64,000 nt of DNA from the NCBI RefSeq assembly GCF_000016065.1, contig NC_009092.1:3224001-3288000 (forward strand), written 5' to 3'. The notes below the pieces were generated by a model that saw only the letters and a program-made list of their open reading frames with translations, searched no databases and was not told where the DNA came from. The stretch is from Shewanella loihica PV-4 (GTDB lineage Bacteria; Pseudomonadota; Gammaproteobacteria; Enterobacterales; Shewanellaceae). Positions 54,338-64,000 of the stretch are shown here, one piece after another; position 1 is the first letter of the stretch, and the number at the start of each line of letters is the position of its first letter. The translations under genes were made by a program, and so were the position numbers.

Positions 54338-54437
54338 TGTTACTCCAGCTAAAAATGCTTTGTTTCTGCATGCTCTGGGCATATTATGGGGATCAAATTT
54401 GAGGTTTCAAGCCCTAAGGCATGGATCAAACAGAAAT

Positions 54438-55316
54438 ATGAGCAAAGCGTTTCACTCAATCGGCTTAATCGGCAAACCCCATCACTCAGGGACCCATAAG
54501 ACCCTCAAACGTCTGCATCACTGGTTGACCATGCAGTCCTACGATGTTTATGTCGAAGAGCGGGTGGCCGCCGAGATAGGCCCACAGGTGAAATCGGTGG
54601 ATCTGCTGCAGATTGGCGAATATTGCGATCTGGCGATAGTGGTGGGCGGTGACGGTAACATGCTCGGCGCCGCACGGGTGTTAGCCCGCTTCGATATCGG
54701 CGTGATTGGCGTTAACCGCGGCAACCTGGGCTTTCTTACCGACCTGCCCCCGGATACCTTCGAAGAGGCCCTAGGCAAGGTGCTCCAGGGCGAGTATGAG
54801 ACTGAGCACAGGTTCCTGCTGGAGTCTGAGGTGCACAGACACGGCGAGATGAAGTCGAGCAACACAGCGGTCAACGAGGCGGTGCTCCACCCGGGCAAGA
54901 TTGCCCACATGATCGAGTTCGAGGTCTATATCGACGACAAGTTCATGTACAGCCAGCGCGCCGACGGCATGATAGTCTCCACCCCAACGGGCTCGACCGC
55001 CTACTCGCTGTCTGCCGGTGGTGCCATACTGACGCCGAATCTGGAAGCCCTGATCCTGGTGCCCATGTTTCCCCATACCCTCTCCTGCCGCCCAATCGTG
55101 GTCGACGCCTGCAGCATCATCAAGCTGGTCGTGTCACCGGACAACGGCGATGCCCTGGAGGTGAGCTGTGATGGTCACGTCACATTACCTGTATTGCCAG
55201 GGGATGAGATCATCGTCAGGCGCAGTAAGGAGCGCCTCAGACTGATCCACCCCAAGGGCTACAACTACTTCCACGTGCTTCGAAACAAACTGGGCTGGGG
55301 CAGCAAGCTGTTTTAA
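54438..55316 (+). CDS. nadK: NAD kinase
   Basis: Phosphorylates NAD to NADP. The 292-residue enzyme shows [16 protein letters not shown] (residues 69-84, the GGDG motif), [15 protein letters not shown], the NEAVLHPG segment and [19 protein letters not shown] near 178. The length equals E. coli NadK (292). The longer open frame to 53982 is antisense to grpE and not part of the protein; the start [19 protein letters not shown] at 54438 is the family start. The gene is closed by a strong terminator shared with the next gene. Confidence 0.96.
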   Translation: MSKAFHSIGLIGKPHHSGTHKTLKRLHHWLTMQSYDVYVEERVAAEIGPQVKSVDLLQIGEYCDLAIVVGGDGNMLGAARVLARFDIGVIGVNRGNLGFLTDLPPDTFEEALGKVLQGEYETEHRFLLESEVHRHGEMKSSNTAVNEAVLHPGKIAHMIEFEVYIDDKFMYSQRADGMIVSTPTGSTAYSLSAGGAILTPNLEALILVPMFPHTLSCRPIVVDACSIIKLVVSPDNGDALEVSCDGHVTLPVLPGDEIIVRRSKERLRLIHPKGYNYFHVLRNKLGWGSKLF

Positions 55317-55331
55317 GCCGCCAGTATCATT

Positions 55332-55360
55332 AAAAAGCCCGCATCTTTCGCGGGCTTTTT
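55332..55360. terminator. Bidirectional terminator after nadK
   Basis: AAAAAGCCCGC and GCGGGCTTTTT pair around a seven-base loop; the next gene converges. Confidence 0.88.
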
Positions 55361-55361
55361 G

Positions 55362-56426
55362 TTAGTTGACCTTGTACTCGAGCTGCACGCTCACCTCGGC
55401 AGGTACGGGTTTACCATCGACAAACTTAGGGGCGTAGCGCCAGCGCTTGATGGCCTTTAGCGACTCGCGGGTGAACTGCTGCCCCCCTTCAGAGGCCAGC
55501 ACCACAGGGTCACGCACAAACCCCTGCTCATCCACGGTAAAGGACATCTGGGTCCAGCCTTCCCGGCGATCTCTGGCATAGGAGATAGGATACTTTGGCG
55601 CTTCCCGGTAGAGGGGCGCCTGCTCCTGTTCGTCAGACCAGGGCTTCATGCTGCCGATCGCCACACAATGCTGGGTCGACTTGTCGCTCTCGCCTTCGGC
55701 CTCATAGATCTCCACCAGACGCGCATGGGCGGCCAGTTTGTAGGGATGGCTAAAGTCGAGCACGGAGAACTGCTTGATCACCTCTTCGAGCAGAGGGACC
55801 GCCTTGTCATACTTCTTCTCCGCCGCCTTGATCATGCCAACATAGTAGGTGGCTTTGAGCCTTGCCATGGCATCGGCCGGCATCTCTTGACGATAGATCT
55901 CATAGGCTTCCAGCGCCTCGTCACGTATCTCCCGGGTATAGAAATGGGTCGATGCCAGACCATGGAAAGTCAACATCTTCACCTCGGCCAGCAGCAGCGG
56001 CTTGTCGGCGTCCTCGGCGATGGCGATCGCCTGCTTGAACAGATCCACCTTCTCTCTCGAGGCGGCCATGGTCTGGGCGGCGCCAATCAAGGGATCGACA
56101 AGCTCTATGGCATCGCGGCCAAAATGTTTTCGATAGACCTGAATAACATTGTTGAAATGCTCGTGGGCGGCCTGAGTCTCGCCACTATCTTGCAGCGCAG
56201 TGGCCAAATTAAGCTCGAGATTAACCAGATCGATACTGTCTGATTCGAAATAGCCCTGGCCGAGTTCGTAGGCCTTGGCAGCGGTAAGCGCCACCTGGGC
56301 TTTATCTTGCCCGGCCAGCGCCTGCTGATAGGCGGCGTAGCTTTCGCTAAAGGGCGAGGCGAAACTTAGAGGCGCAGCGAAGTGCGCGCACAACACCAGG
56401 GCGAGGCCTGATAATGACTTCTTCAT
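55362..56426 (-). CDS. TonB family protein with TPR-like region
   Basis: An exported 354-residue protein. It has a signal peptide (LSGLALVLCAHFAAPLSFA), a helical region of TPR type (residues 30-240) and a C-terminal TonB-like domain (PKYPISYARDRREGWTQMSFTVDEQGFVRDPVVL...AIKRWRYAP). Unlike true TonB it lacks the proline-rich linker, so it is probably not an energy transducer but a periplasmic member of the family. ATG 56426 was preferred over the TTG at 56435. Function is not known. The stop lies next to the nadK terminator. Confidence 0.82.
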   Translation of the reverse strand: MKKSLSGLALVLCAHFAAPLSFASPFSESYAAYQQALAGQDKAQVALTAAKAYELGQGYFESDSIDLVNLELNLATALQDSGETQAAHEHFNNVIQVYRKHFGRDAIELVDPLIGAAQTMAASREKVDLFKQAIAIAEDADKPLLLAEVKMLTFHGLASTHFYTREIRDEALEAYEIYRQEMPADAMARLKATYYVGMIKAAEKKYDKAVPLLEEVIKQFSVLDFSHPYKLAAHARLVEIYEAEGESDKSTQHCVAIGSMKPWSDEQEQAPLYREAPKYPISYARDRREGWTQMSFTVDEQGFVRDPVVLASEGGQQFTRESLKAIKRWRYAPKFVDGKPVPAEVSVQLEYKVN

Positions 56427-56655
56427 AATGAACAAATATCCTTATTTGTGATCCTGCAACATTCCCATGTAGAGAATGGCGTCCAGCGATTAGTTTCCTA
56501 TATAAATTTAAACAGCCTTACCGAATCTCAGCCGGGATACGCCCACCTTGGCACACCCGGAGTATCGACTCGCGGCGCGGAAACGACAATCGCCACTAGG
56601 GTAACAGGAATCCAGGCCGACTTAAATCGCTAACCGACTTAAATCCCTGACTAAC

Positions 56656-58026
56656 TTAAAACATTGGGTTAGTTAACTTCTTGGAAAGCTTAGTTAAAGT
56701 GTAAACCATCCAGATGGTCAGCAATAAGGAGCAGCTCGCCAGGGAGATCCAGACACCTGTGACCCCAAACAGCCAGGCGAACAGATAGAGCACCATGGCG
56801 ATCAACACCAGCTTGCTACCTGTCAATATCGAGGCCTCCTTAGGACGGTTGATCGCCTGGAAGAAGGCTGCGCCCACCAGAATAAGCCCCTCGAACGGCA
56901 GTCCCCAGAAGTAGAGGCGCATCCCCTCTATTGCCACGGGCGCCAGCTCAGAATTATCCCCGGCAAAGATATAAACCAGATATTCTGGCGCCCAGTAGAT
57001 AAAGACGACGCCCGCCAGCGCGGTCACCAGAGTCATGATAATGACCAGCCTCAGGGTCTCGAACACCCTGTCGAAACGCTTCGCCCCGGTGTTGAAGCTA
57101 AACAGAGGCTGAGTACCAAAAGCTATCCCCTCGAAGATCAGGTAAAACAGCGCCTCGGCGTAGCTCACCACCCCATAGGCCGCCACATGAATGGGGCCGC
57201 CAACCCAGAGAAACGCCATGTTATGCAGGGTCAGGACGATGGAGAGGTAGAGGTTCATCAAGAAGCTTGGCACGCCGACCCTGAGGATGTTGCTGCAATG
57301 GTCCAGATTCAGACGCATCTGCTGCCAGTTTATCCCCAATCGCGTGCGCTTGGTGAAGAAATGCTGCAGGCAGGCGAGCGCAGTGAAGGCCTGACAGATC
57401 ATGGTGGCGATGGCGGCGCCCGCCAGGCCATAGGGAAACACGACGATCAGCAGCCAATCCAATAACACGTTCAAACAGCCTGAGAGGATAAGCACCAGGG
57501 TGACGAAGCCGGGACGGCCATCGTTACGCAGCAAGGCGGTAAAGGCGATGGCCAATACGGGAAAGACCCCGAGGGCAAAATACCAAAACAGATACTGCTC
57601 GGCGCTGGTCAGCACCTCCCCTTCGGCCCCGAGCCAGATGAGTATGGTCTGGCTCCAACGGGTACCCAGCAGGGCCAGTCCGGTGCCCGCCAGCAGACAG
57701 AGGGTGAAGGCGTTACCCAGCAAGTGCCGCGCCCTAGCGACATCTTTTAGCCCCAGGTTTATCGACACCAATGATGCGGCGCCCATGCCAATTAATGCAC
57801 CTACCGCGTAGAGTATCGCACCGACGGGATAGGCCAGCATCATGCCCGCCAAGCCCACCTCGCCAAGATAATGGCCGACAAACATACCGTCGATGGCCAC
57901 ATAGACGCCGGTCACCACCATGGAGAGAATGGTAGGAATGGCATAGCGCCACACCAGCTTAGGGATGGGGGCTGTGGCTAAATCTGAGTGCTCATCACTC
58001 TGGTGCACGGCATGATGCTCGGTCAT
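56656..58026 (-). CDS. MATE family multidrug efflux transporter
   Basis: A 456-residue inner membrane transporter with twelve hydrophobic helices, of the MATE family, driven by Na+ or H+. The start VWRYAIPTILSMVVTGVYVAIDGMFVGHYLGEVGLAGMMLAYPV and the central repeat FLMNLYLSIVLTLHNMAFLWVGGPIHVAAYGVV show the two-half arrangement. Its N-terminal tail holds a run of His and Asp (HHAVHQSDEHSD). The substrate is unknown. It is transcribed alone and has no regulator next to it. Confidence 0.92.
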   Translation of the reverse strand: MTEHHAVHQSDEHSDLATAPIPKLVWRYAIPTILSMVVTGVYVAIDGMFVGHYLGEVGLAGMMLAYPVGAILYAVGALIGMGAASLVSINLGLKDVARARHLLGNAFTLCLLAGTGLALLGTRWSQTILIWLGAEGEVLTSAEQYLFWYFALGVFPVLAIAFTALLRNDGRPGFVTLVLILSGCLNVLLDWLLIVVFPYGLAGAAIATMICQAFTALACLQHFFTKRTRLGINWQQMRLNLDHCSNILRVGVPSFLMNLYLSIVLTLHNMAFLWVGGPIHVAAYGVVSYAEALFYLIFEGIAFGTQPLFSFNTGAKRFDRVFETLRLVIIMTLVTALAGVVFIYWAPEYLVYIFAGDNSELAPVAIEGMRLYFWGLPFEGLILVGAAFFQAINRPKEASILTGSKLVLIAMVLYLFAWLFGVTGVWISLASCSLLLTIWMVYTLTKLSKKLTNPMF

Positions 58027-58138
58027 GATTTTCGGAAAATTTCTCTATCATGGTTGTTGATAGTGTGTTGATTCAACACCTAAACGGCTATTGGAAAGCG
58101 AAGATATCAGATAGCCAAGCGTTTAGATAGGCAGACGT

Positions 58139-59212
58139 TTAGTTAGACAGGCGTTTAGTGAGACAGAGCAGCGCCTGCTCTATCTCGGCCAGGGGCAACG
58201 GCTTATCGGCTATCATCTCCAGGCGTGAATCCAGGCTATCATCCAGCTCCATCACGCTGAGTTGACCGTCCACATAGTTAAAGGCCGCGATCCCATCGCC
58301 CGTTATCATCACCGCCTTGAGGCGCAGACAATCTTGCGCCTTTACCCAGGCCACCAAAGCCTCGAAGTCAAACTCATAGCAACAGTCGAACACCCAACCC
58401 AGGGTATAACGGCCCTCATGCCGATTGCTGGCGCGGTAGATCCCCTGCTCATCAAATGCCTGCTCATCAATCGATAGTTTACGCGCATCATCCGCCTCAT
58501 CGAAGGGCATCGCGGGCCGGCTGCCTAATAGCGAGGAGCCTGTCGAGGCTGCTGGCTTGCTAACGCGCCAGGCGGTAGGGCGCGCAAAATAGTGCTTCTC
58601 AAGATATTGATACAGACTGGCTTCTTTTGCCGAGAGTAGCTGCGCCATCTGCACCGGCAACACCTTGGCCGTGATGGATTGCTGCTGCAAATAGGCCTCT
58701 AGTTGCTGTAAGTCGGCCAGGCTTGCCAGATCCATCTTGTTGGCCAGGATAAGGTCGGCGATGCGTAGCTGATCGGTAAACAGCGAGCTCTCCAGGTAAC
58801 GCGGGTCCTTGAGTTTTCTGGGATCCACCAGACAGAGGCTGGCGCGCATCGACAGCACCGGCTTGAAATGCCCTTGGCTCAGGGTCTCGACAATGGCCTT
58901 GGGATGGCCCAGCCCAGTGGGCTCGATAAACAGGCGATCAGGCCTCGCCTTGGCGATAAGCTGGTTGACCGCCACCTGAGTCGGCACCCCGGCGGCGCAG
59001 CAGAGACAACCACCCGCCACCTCCTTGATGGCGACATCACCGCCCTCACCCTTGAGCAGCTCACCGTCTATGCCAATCTCGCCAAATTCGTTCACCAGCA
59101 CGGCCCAGGTCTCATCGGCTGGCTTATGGGCGAGCAAATATTGGATAAGACTGGTTTTTCCCACACCGAGAAAACCTGTCACGACATGGGTAGGGATGGG
59201 CTTGAGGATCAT
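58139..59212 (-). CDS. CobW/COG0523 family GTPase
   Basis: A putative metal chaperone GTPase, 357 residues. It has the P-loop GFLGVGKTS at residues 13-21, VNEFGEIGIDGELL, the metal-binding CxCC at 69-72 (GGCLCCAAG), the NKMD base motif near residue 150, and a CobW C-terminal domain (YTLGWVFDCCYEFDFEALVAW). Members deliver zinc, cobalt or iron to enzymes. ATG 59212 was chosen since CGGAG precedes it; an upstream start at 59269 adds 19 residues. The gene alone does not tell which metal is handled. Confidence 0.92.
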   Translation of the reverse strand: MILKPIPTHVVTGFLGVGKTSLIQYLLAHKPADETWAVLVNEFGEIGIDGELLKGEGGDVAIKEVAGGCLCCAAGVPTQVAVNQLIAKARPDRLFIEPTGLGHPKAIVETLSQGHFKPVLSMRASLCLVDPRKLKDPRYLESSLFTDQLRIADLILANKMDLASLADLQQLEAYLQQQSITAKVLPVQMAQLLSAKEASLYQYLEKHYFARPTAWRVSKPAASTGSSLLGSRPAMPFDEADDARKLSIDEQAFDEQGIYRASNRHEGRYTLGWVFDCCYEFDFEALVAWVKAQDCLRLKAVMITGDGIAAFNYVDGQLSVMELDDSLDSRLEMIADKPLPLAEIEQALLCLTKRLSN

Positions 59213-59297
59213 TGGCGGCTCCGCACTGAAAAATCGCCCCCAGTGTAGAGGGCAGGCCTGAGATTGCAATCCTTTTCAGCAGCCCTCACTTAACCTG

Positions 59298-60653
59298 CTA
59301 GCGCTTGCCCCTGAAGCCCTTATCACTTGATGGGCGTCTCGCCTTGTCATTACTAGCCTTGTCGCTACTAGTCTTGCGCTGGGGCGCCTTTCGCTGGGGA
59401 GCCTTAGCGCGACTCTGTCCCCTTCTGCCGTCCTGGCTGCCGAACTTCTGTCCCTTGCCCCGCTTAGGCTGGGCCGCCTTAGAGGTCACTCTGGTGTCGA
59501 GCTCGCGATACCTGGCCGGTAGCGGCGCCCCCATCTCATATCCGGGCTGTACCTCACGTGGCAAGGTCTTGCCGATAAGAGCCTCGATCGCGCCAAGTGC
59601 GGTTTCATCCTGCTTGGCGACGAAGGAGATGCTAACCCCGCTAAGACCGGCGCGGCCGGTACGACCGATACGGTGCACATAGTCCTGAGGCTCATCGGGC
59701 AATTCTAGGTTGATCACTAAGGGCAGCGCTGTGATATCCAGGCCGCGGGCGGCCACATCTGTTGCCACCAGCACCCGCAGCTCGCCGGCCTTAAACTGCT
59801 CCAGCGCCCGGTTGCGCGCGCCCTGGGTCTTATCCCCGTGAAACACCGCATTCTTGATGCCATCGAGCTTTAACTCGCGGTGCAGGCGCTCGGCGCTCTC
59901 CTTGGTGTTGACGAACACCAGCACCTGTTGCCAGTTGTTGCGGCCGATAAGCTCGGCCAGCAGCTCCGCCTTACGCCTTGCATCTAAGGGATAGATCTTC
60001 TGCTCGATCTGCGGCCCGCTACTAGCGCTGGTCACATTGATCCACTCAGGGTTATCCAGCATCTTAGTGGCCAATGCCTTCACCTCTGGGGTGAAGGTGG
60101 CCGAGAACAACATGGTCGAGTGAGACACGCACAAGAGCCGCTTGGTGCGCTCAATATCTCTCACGAACCCCATGTCGAGCATGCGATCCGCCTCATCGAC
60201 AATGAGCTGATCTACCGTCTCCAGGCTCAAATCATGTTGGCCCAAGAGATCGAATAGCCTCCCCGGCGTGGCCACCAGGATATCGACACCTCTCGCCAAG
60301 GCCTTGCGTTGGGGATTGATGTTGGCGCCGCCATAGACGGCCAGAGTGGTCAGCTCGGTGAACTGGCTGTAGCGACTGATGCTGTCTGCCACCTGGATCG
60401 CCAGCTCTCTCGTTGGAGTCAGGATCAGGGCGCTGAGCTGCCCAATTGCTCTTGGCTGATTGAGCAGGCGCTGCAACAACACAAAGCTAAAGGCCGCCGT
60501 CTTACCGGTTCCGGTCTGGGCGCAGGCCATCAGATCCCGCCCGGCCAGCGCCGTGGGGATCACCTTGGCCTGAACCTGGGTCAGGGTCTCGTAGCCGCAG
60601 GCCTTAGCCGCCTGGGCCAGTAAGGGGTCTAACGGGAGGGCATCGAAATTCAT
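59298..60653 (-). CDS. DEAD-box ATP-dependent RNA helicase (RhlE group)
   Basis: Unwinds RNA, acting in ribosome assembly and RNA turnover. The 451-residue protein has the Q motif, ACAQTGTGKT at 43-52, VDEADRMLDMGF, LFSATFTPEV and HRIGRTGRAG. A basic tail rich in Lys, Arg and Ser (residues 390-451) resembles RhlE. It could equally be placed in another DEAD subgroup, so no symbol is given. ATG 60653 (MNFDALPLDP) was preferred over 60674 as the family start. It stands alone. Confidence 0.92.
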   Translation of the reverse strand: MNFDALPLDPLLAQAAKACGYETLTQVQAKVIPTALAGRDLMACAQTGTGKTAAFSFVLLQRLLNQPRAIGQLSALILTPTRELAIQVADSISRYSQFTELTTLAVYGGANINPQRKALARGVDILVATPGRLFDLLGQHDLSLETVDQLIVDEADRMLDMGFVRDIERTKRLLCVSHSTMLFSATFTPEVKALATKMLDNPEWINVTSASSGPQIEQKIYPLDARRKAELLAELIGRNNWQQVLVFVNTKESAERLHRELKLDGIKNAVFHGDKTQGARNRALEQFKAGELRVLVATDVAARGLDITALPLVINLELPDEPQDYVHRIGRTGRAGLSGVSISFVAKQDETALGAIEALIGKTLPREVQPGYEMGAPLPARYRELDTRVTSKAAQPKRGKGQKFGSQDGRRGQSRAKAPQRKAPQRKTSSDKASNDKARRPSSDKGFRGKR

Positions 60654-60737
60654 GGGCAACCTGCGAGCTGACAAAAAGTGAGCGCGGAGTCTAGCAAAAA
60701 GCGCCCCATAAAGGTAATGCTATCTTCACTGCACAGG

Positions 60738-63700
60738 CTAGCGCGCCTCGGGGTTAACATAGAGGCGCTCAAACTCCGGTAGGGAGACAGGCTTGGAGTA
60801 GAGATAGCCCTGGGCAAAATCACATCCGGCGCTAGCCAGGATATCGTGCTGGAACTGGGTCTCCACCCCTTCTGCGATCACCTTGATCCCCAACTTATGG
60901 GCCATCACTATGATCGCCTCACACAGGGCCACGCCGTCACTGTCGGATTCAAGATTACGAGTAAAGGACTGATCGATCTTGAGATAATCTATGTCGAACT
61001 TCTTCAGATAGGCCAGCGACGAATAGCCGGTGCCGAAGTCATCCAGAGACACCTGAATACCGGCATCGCGATAGGCCAGCAGCTTGTCGGTCACCCCCAT
61101 GGAGGCATCCAGCAGCAGACCTTCGGTGATCTCGACGCAGATGGCGTTGCTGGAGAGCTCCAGATGGCGTAGCAGCGCCAGCCAGTCGCTGAAGGTGTCC
61201 CCCTCGTCCCTGAACTGAATTGGCGACTTGTTGATGCTGATCTGGATCTCGACGCCATGTTGAGTTCGCCAGCGAGCGCTCTGCTGAGCCGCCTTCTCAA
61301 ATACCCAGTTACCTATCTCGTTGATAAGCCCTGTCTCTTCCGCCACTGGAATAAACTCACCCGGCGAGACGAGTCCCCGTTGGGGATGCACCCAGCGGAT
61401 CAGCGCCTCCGCCTTGTAGACCCCCAGTTTGTTCATGTCGACAATAGGCTGGTAGAAGAGCTCAAACTCCTTGCGATTGATGGCGTTACGCAGATCTTTG
61501 ATCAGCGCCATGCGATAGCGGGCGTACTCCTGCATCGAGGGGGTAAAGTAATGGAAACGGTTGCGCCCCTGTTCCTTGGCGGCGTACATCGCCTGATCCG
61601 CATGTTTCAGCAGCCCCTCGATACTGGTGGCATCGTCAGGATAGATGGTGATACCGATACTGGCGCTGATGTAGGCGGTCTCATCCCCCAGGCTGTAGGG
61701 CTCGGCGATGCGCTCCAGTATGCTCTGGGCCACCCGCTCGACACCGCTGGGGGAGTCGATCCCCGAGAGCACTACGGTAAATTCATCGCCCCCCAGGCGC
61801 GCCACCACATCCGACTCACGGATGCAGCCCTTGAGCCGCTTGGCGGTCTCCTGCAACAAGAGATCTCCCATATCATGGCCCAGGGTATCGTTAACCTCCT
61901 TGAAGAAGTCCAGATCCAGGAACATCAGGGCAAAGTGGCTATGGTTACGGTCGATACGCAATATCTCGGTATTGAGATACTCCAGCAACATGCGGCGATT
62001 AGGCAGGCCGGTCAGGGGGTCATAGTTGGCCTGTTTCCAGATGATATGCTCAGCCTCTTTCTTCTCGGTAATGTCGGAGAAGAGCGCCACCCTGCGATAC
62101 ACCTGGCCGTGCTGGTCGAAGATGGTATTGATGGTCAACCAGACCATATACTCCTCGCCGCTCTTGTTCTTGATCCACAGCTCCCCCTGCCAATAGCCGG
62201 TATCGCGAATGGCGCTGTTCATCTCATCGTATTGGCTTCTCGGGGTGCGGGAACTCTGCAATATACGGATGTTTTGCGTCAGCGCCTCCTCCTGGCTGTA
62301 CCCCGTAATCGCGGTGAAGGCGGCGTTGATGGTGATGATATGCCCCTTGTGATCCTGTACGCTCATGGCTTCGCTGGAGTTGTTATACACAGAGGCCGCC
62401 AGCTCCAGCGACTCCTGCACCTTCTTCTGCTCGGTAATGTCCGAGTGCACACCGCACATGCGGGTCGGCAGGCCATTACGGTCGCGGCTCACCACCTTGC
62501 CGGTATCCAAGATCCAATGCTCTTCGCCGCTGAGGCTAATCAGCCGGTATTCGATGTAATGTTTCTGGGTCTCCCCCTTGAGATGGCGATCGATGGAGTT
62601 AAGCACCGCCATCCTGTCCTGGGGATGAATGGCATCGATCCAGATGCGGCTGTCGCGATTAAGTCTTTCGAGGTCGCAGCCCAGCACCTTGGCACACCAG
62701 GGATTACGCTTGGTCTCGTTACTCTTGATATCCCAGTCCCACATGCCAAGATCGCTGCTCTCCAGCACCAAGGCCAATCGCTCCTGACTGGTGCGCATCG
62801 CCATATCAGCCCGCTTATGCTCAGTAATGTCGATAAGGCCGGCGATCACCATATCCACCATGTTATGGTTGCGGCGACAGGCCACCGTCAGGTGGGTATA
62901 GACAATCTCCCCATCCTTGGCGACGAAGCGCTTATCCATCTCGTAAGCATCTATCTCCCCCTTTAACATGCGCTGGAACTGGGTCATATCCGCCTTAAGA
63001 TCTTCGAAATAGGTCAGCTCGGTCCAGGTGCGGTTGAGCAGCTCTGTCTCGGAATATTTGAGCATCTTACACAGACGAGGATTGACCTTGATCCAATGCT
63101 GATCGACCGAGGTGATGGCTATCCCCATGTTGCCGACGTTAAATTGCGAGCGAAAAATAAAGTCATCCTGAAGCTGGATCTTAGCGTCCCGCTCCACCTC
63201 AAGCCGCCTGGCCAGCATCATGCCCAGCAGGGCCGTCACTATGGGAAAAATCAACATCACAGGCAGGGCGATCTGCACCAGGAGATCGACAAACATGGAA
63301 AAGGGCAGAATAAACAGCAGCGACAGGGTCGAGAAATGCAGCAGGAAACCAAACAGATACAACTCGATAAAGCTGAGATCGGCGATGGTGGTCTTGCGAT
63401 AGTAGCGCCACAGGCTACCAAACAGGGCGGAGACCAGAATCACTGTCACCCCGACCAGCATGCCATCGCCCCCCTGGAACAGGCGATAGGCACAGGCAAC
63501 AGAAGCGGCGACGAAGGTGGGCAGGCCGCCGAAGAAGAGCCCACTGATGGCCAACACTACAGAGCGGGTATCGATAAAGACCCCGGGCTGATATTCCCAG
63601 GAAGTCATCATGGTCAGTACTGTCACGCCGCCTATCACAGCCCCCATGATGAGGCGCCACAACAGAAAATACTCGCTACGATGGTGCCGTGGCACCGCGT

Positions 63701-63770
63701 CGTAGATAAATACCATGATCAACAAGAGCGCGGCATTTTGAGAGAGCGAAAATAATGTATCTTGATTCAT
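60738..63770 (-). CDS. Membrane PAS-GGDEF-EAL cyclic di-GMP enzyme
   Basis: A 1010-residue signalling protein. Residues 1-195 form a membrane sensor of the 5TMR-LYT type (about five or six helices). Three or four PAS/PAC repeats follow (200-580). The GGDEF domain has LTGLPNRRMLLEYL, RLGGDEFTVV and an intact I-site RESD; the EAL domain has EALIRWVHP, EITEGLL, DDFGTGYSSLAYLK and KIDQSF, so both active sites look functional. ATG 63770 starts MNQDTLFSLSQ. It makes and breaks cyclic di-GMP, and which activity prevails is not visible. Confidence 0.93.
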   Translation of the reverse strand: MNQDTLFSLSQNAALLLIMVFIYDAVPRHHRSEYFLLWRLIMGAVIGGVTVLTMMTSWEYQPGVFIDTRSVVLAISGLFFGGLPTFVAASVACAYRLFQGGDGMLVGVTVILVSALFGSLWRYYRKTTIADLSFIELYLFGFLLHFSTLSLLFILPFSMFVDLLVQIALPVMLIFPIVTALLGMMLARRLEVERDAKIQLQDDFIFRSQFNVGNMGIAITSVDQHWIKVNPRLCKMLKYSETELLNRTWTELTYFEDLKADMTQFQRMLKGEIDAYEMDKRFVAKDGEIVYTHLTVACRRNHNMVDMVIAGLIDITEHKRADMAMRTSQERLALVLESSDLGMWDWDIKSNETKRNPWCAKVLGCDLERLNRDSRIWIDAIHPQDRMAVLNSIDRHLKGETQKHYIEYRLISLSGEEHWILDTGKVVSRDRNGLPTRMCGVHSDITEQKKVQESLELAASVYNNSSEAMSVQDHKGHIITINAAFTAITGYSQEEALTQNIRILQSSRTPRSQYDEMNSAIRDTGYWQGELWIKNKSGEEYMVWLTINTIFDQHGQVYRRVALFSDITEKKEAEHIIWKQANYDPLTGLPNRRMLLEYLNTEILRIDRNHSHFALMFLDLDFFKEVNDTLGHDMGDLLLQETAKRLKGCIRESDVVARLGGDEFTVVLSGIDSPSGVERVAQSILERIAEPYSLGDETAYISASIGITIYPDDATSIEGLLKHADQAMYAAKEQGRNRFHYFTPSMQEYARYRMALIKDLRNAINRKEFELFYQPIVDMNKLGVYKAEALIRWVHPQRGLVSPGEFIPVAEETGLINEIGNWVFEKAAQQSARWRTQHGVEIQISINKSPIQFRDEGDTFSDWLALLRHLELSSNAICVEITEGLLLDASMGVTDKLLAYRDAGIQVSLDDFGTGYSSLAYLKKFDIDYLKIDQSFTRNLESDSDGVALCEAIIVMAHKLGIKVIAEGVETQFQHDILASAGCDFAQGYLYSKPVSLPEFERLYVNPEAR

Positions 63771-63812
63771 ACAAGGCTTAAATTTTCTCGAGGCTAAGTT
63801 TTTTATTATCAA

Positions 63813-64000
63813 CCTGATAACATCATTCAGAGTGTAGCAGAAGCCCCGAAAAAAAAACCCACTAAATCATAATAAGCTAATGATTTTGAACGCCTCTCCC
63901 TCAGTCACACTAACCCCTTGCCCAGCCATACAAATCACCGCGGCAGCGGAAAATGACAGCCTAAATCGCCTAAGCTCCACACAGATGTAGCTCGAATGCT
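63813..64000. other. Right end of the window
   Basis: Upstream region of the GGDEF-EAL gene. I see nothing further that can be supported. Confidence 0.3.

Noticed and set aside
53982..54437. N-terminal extension of the nadK frame
   Set aside because: It is antisense to grpE, Ser/Ala-rich and without a ribosome site; NadK starts normally at 54438.

Overview
The window looks like a chromosomal segment of a Shewanella-type gammaproteobacterium (Alteromonadales). This rests on gene content and order: a porin-phoB-phoR-pstS block, rdgC, xseB-ispA-dxs next to Na+-type pomAB, ppnN-xni, an NAD-dependent isocitrate dehydrogenase, and many peptidases. It is inference from family recognition; no database was searched. 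Most of the window is ordinary core genome on both strands, with a moderately GC-rich coding background.

Layout: 1-4.2 kb, pseudouridine catabolism (psuK-psuG), a YaiI-type protein, a DUF2461 protein and an SPFH lipoprotein. 4.3-5.7 kb, a divergent TetR/GST pair with duplicated operators. 5.74-7.37 kb, an AT-rich array of three integron gene cassettes with attC sites and no integrase. 7.9-14.3 kb, small regulators, hydrolases and an rRNA-type methyltransferase. 14.6-20.2 kb, glutathione peroxidase, M1 and M9 peptidases and an esterase, with four small-RNA candidates in the gaps. 20.57-22.23 kb, a second integrase-less cassette array carrying a TIR-like gene and an unknown gene with a HEPN-like motif. 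22.2-23.1 kb, repeat-rich DNA. 23.1-27.9 kb, pstS, phoR, phoB and a porin. 28-42.6 kb, rdgC, an M61 peptidase, a TPR protein with a decayed GGDEF domain followed by an active diguanylate cyclase, ppnN, xni, a large S9 peptidase and isocitrate dehydrogenase. 42.7-50.2 kb, rlmM, gcvA, thiI and pomAB. 50.6-64 kb, isoprenoid precursor genes, grpE and nadK, a TonB-like protein, a MATE transporter, a CobW GTPase, a DEAD-box helicase and a large GGDEF-EAL protein.

The most interesting signal is a family of four small-RNA loci on the + strand, three in tandem at 15166-15976 and one at 20036-20228. Each has a promoter of sigma-E shape (GAACT-type -35, exactly 16 bases, TCTGA-type -10), the unpaired stretch GTTCATCAT, a hairpin whose stem sequence differs in every copy while the loop keeps CTAGCGC, and an intrinsic terminator. 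GTTCATCAT is the exact complement of the first codons (ATGATGAAC) of the porin at 26922-27872, and in the fourth copy the pairing extends to 10 bp plus the Shine-Dalgarno. This suggests a multicopy envelope-stress sRNA family repressing porins, similar in logic to MicA, RybB and VrrA but not recognisable to me as any of them.

The second theme is the two integrase-less cassette arrays. Their leading ends share a junction sequence, and the same hairpin-forming repeat lies a few hundred bases from each, which suggests a common origin or a shared entry route.
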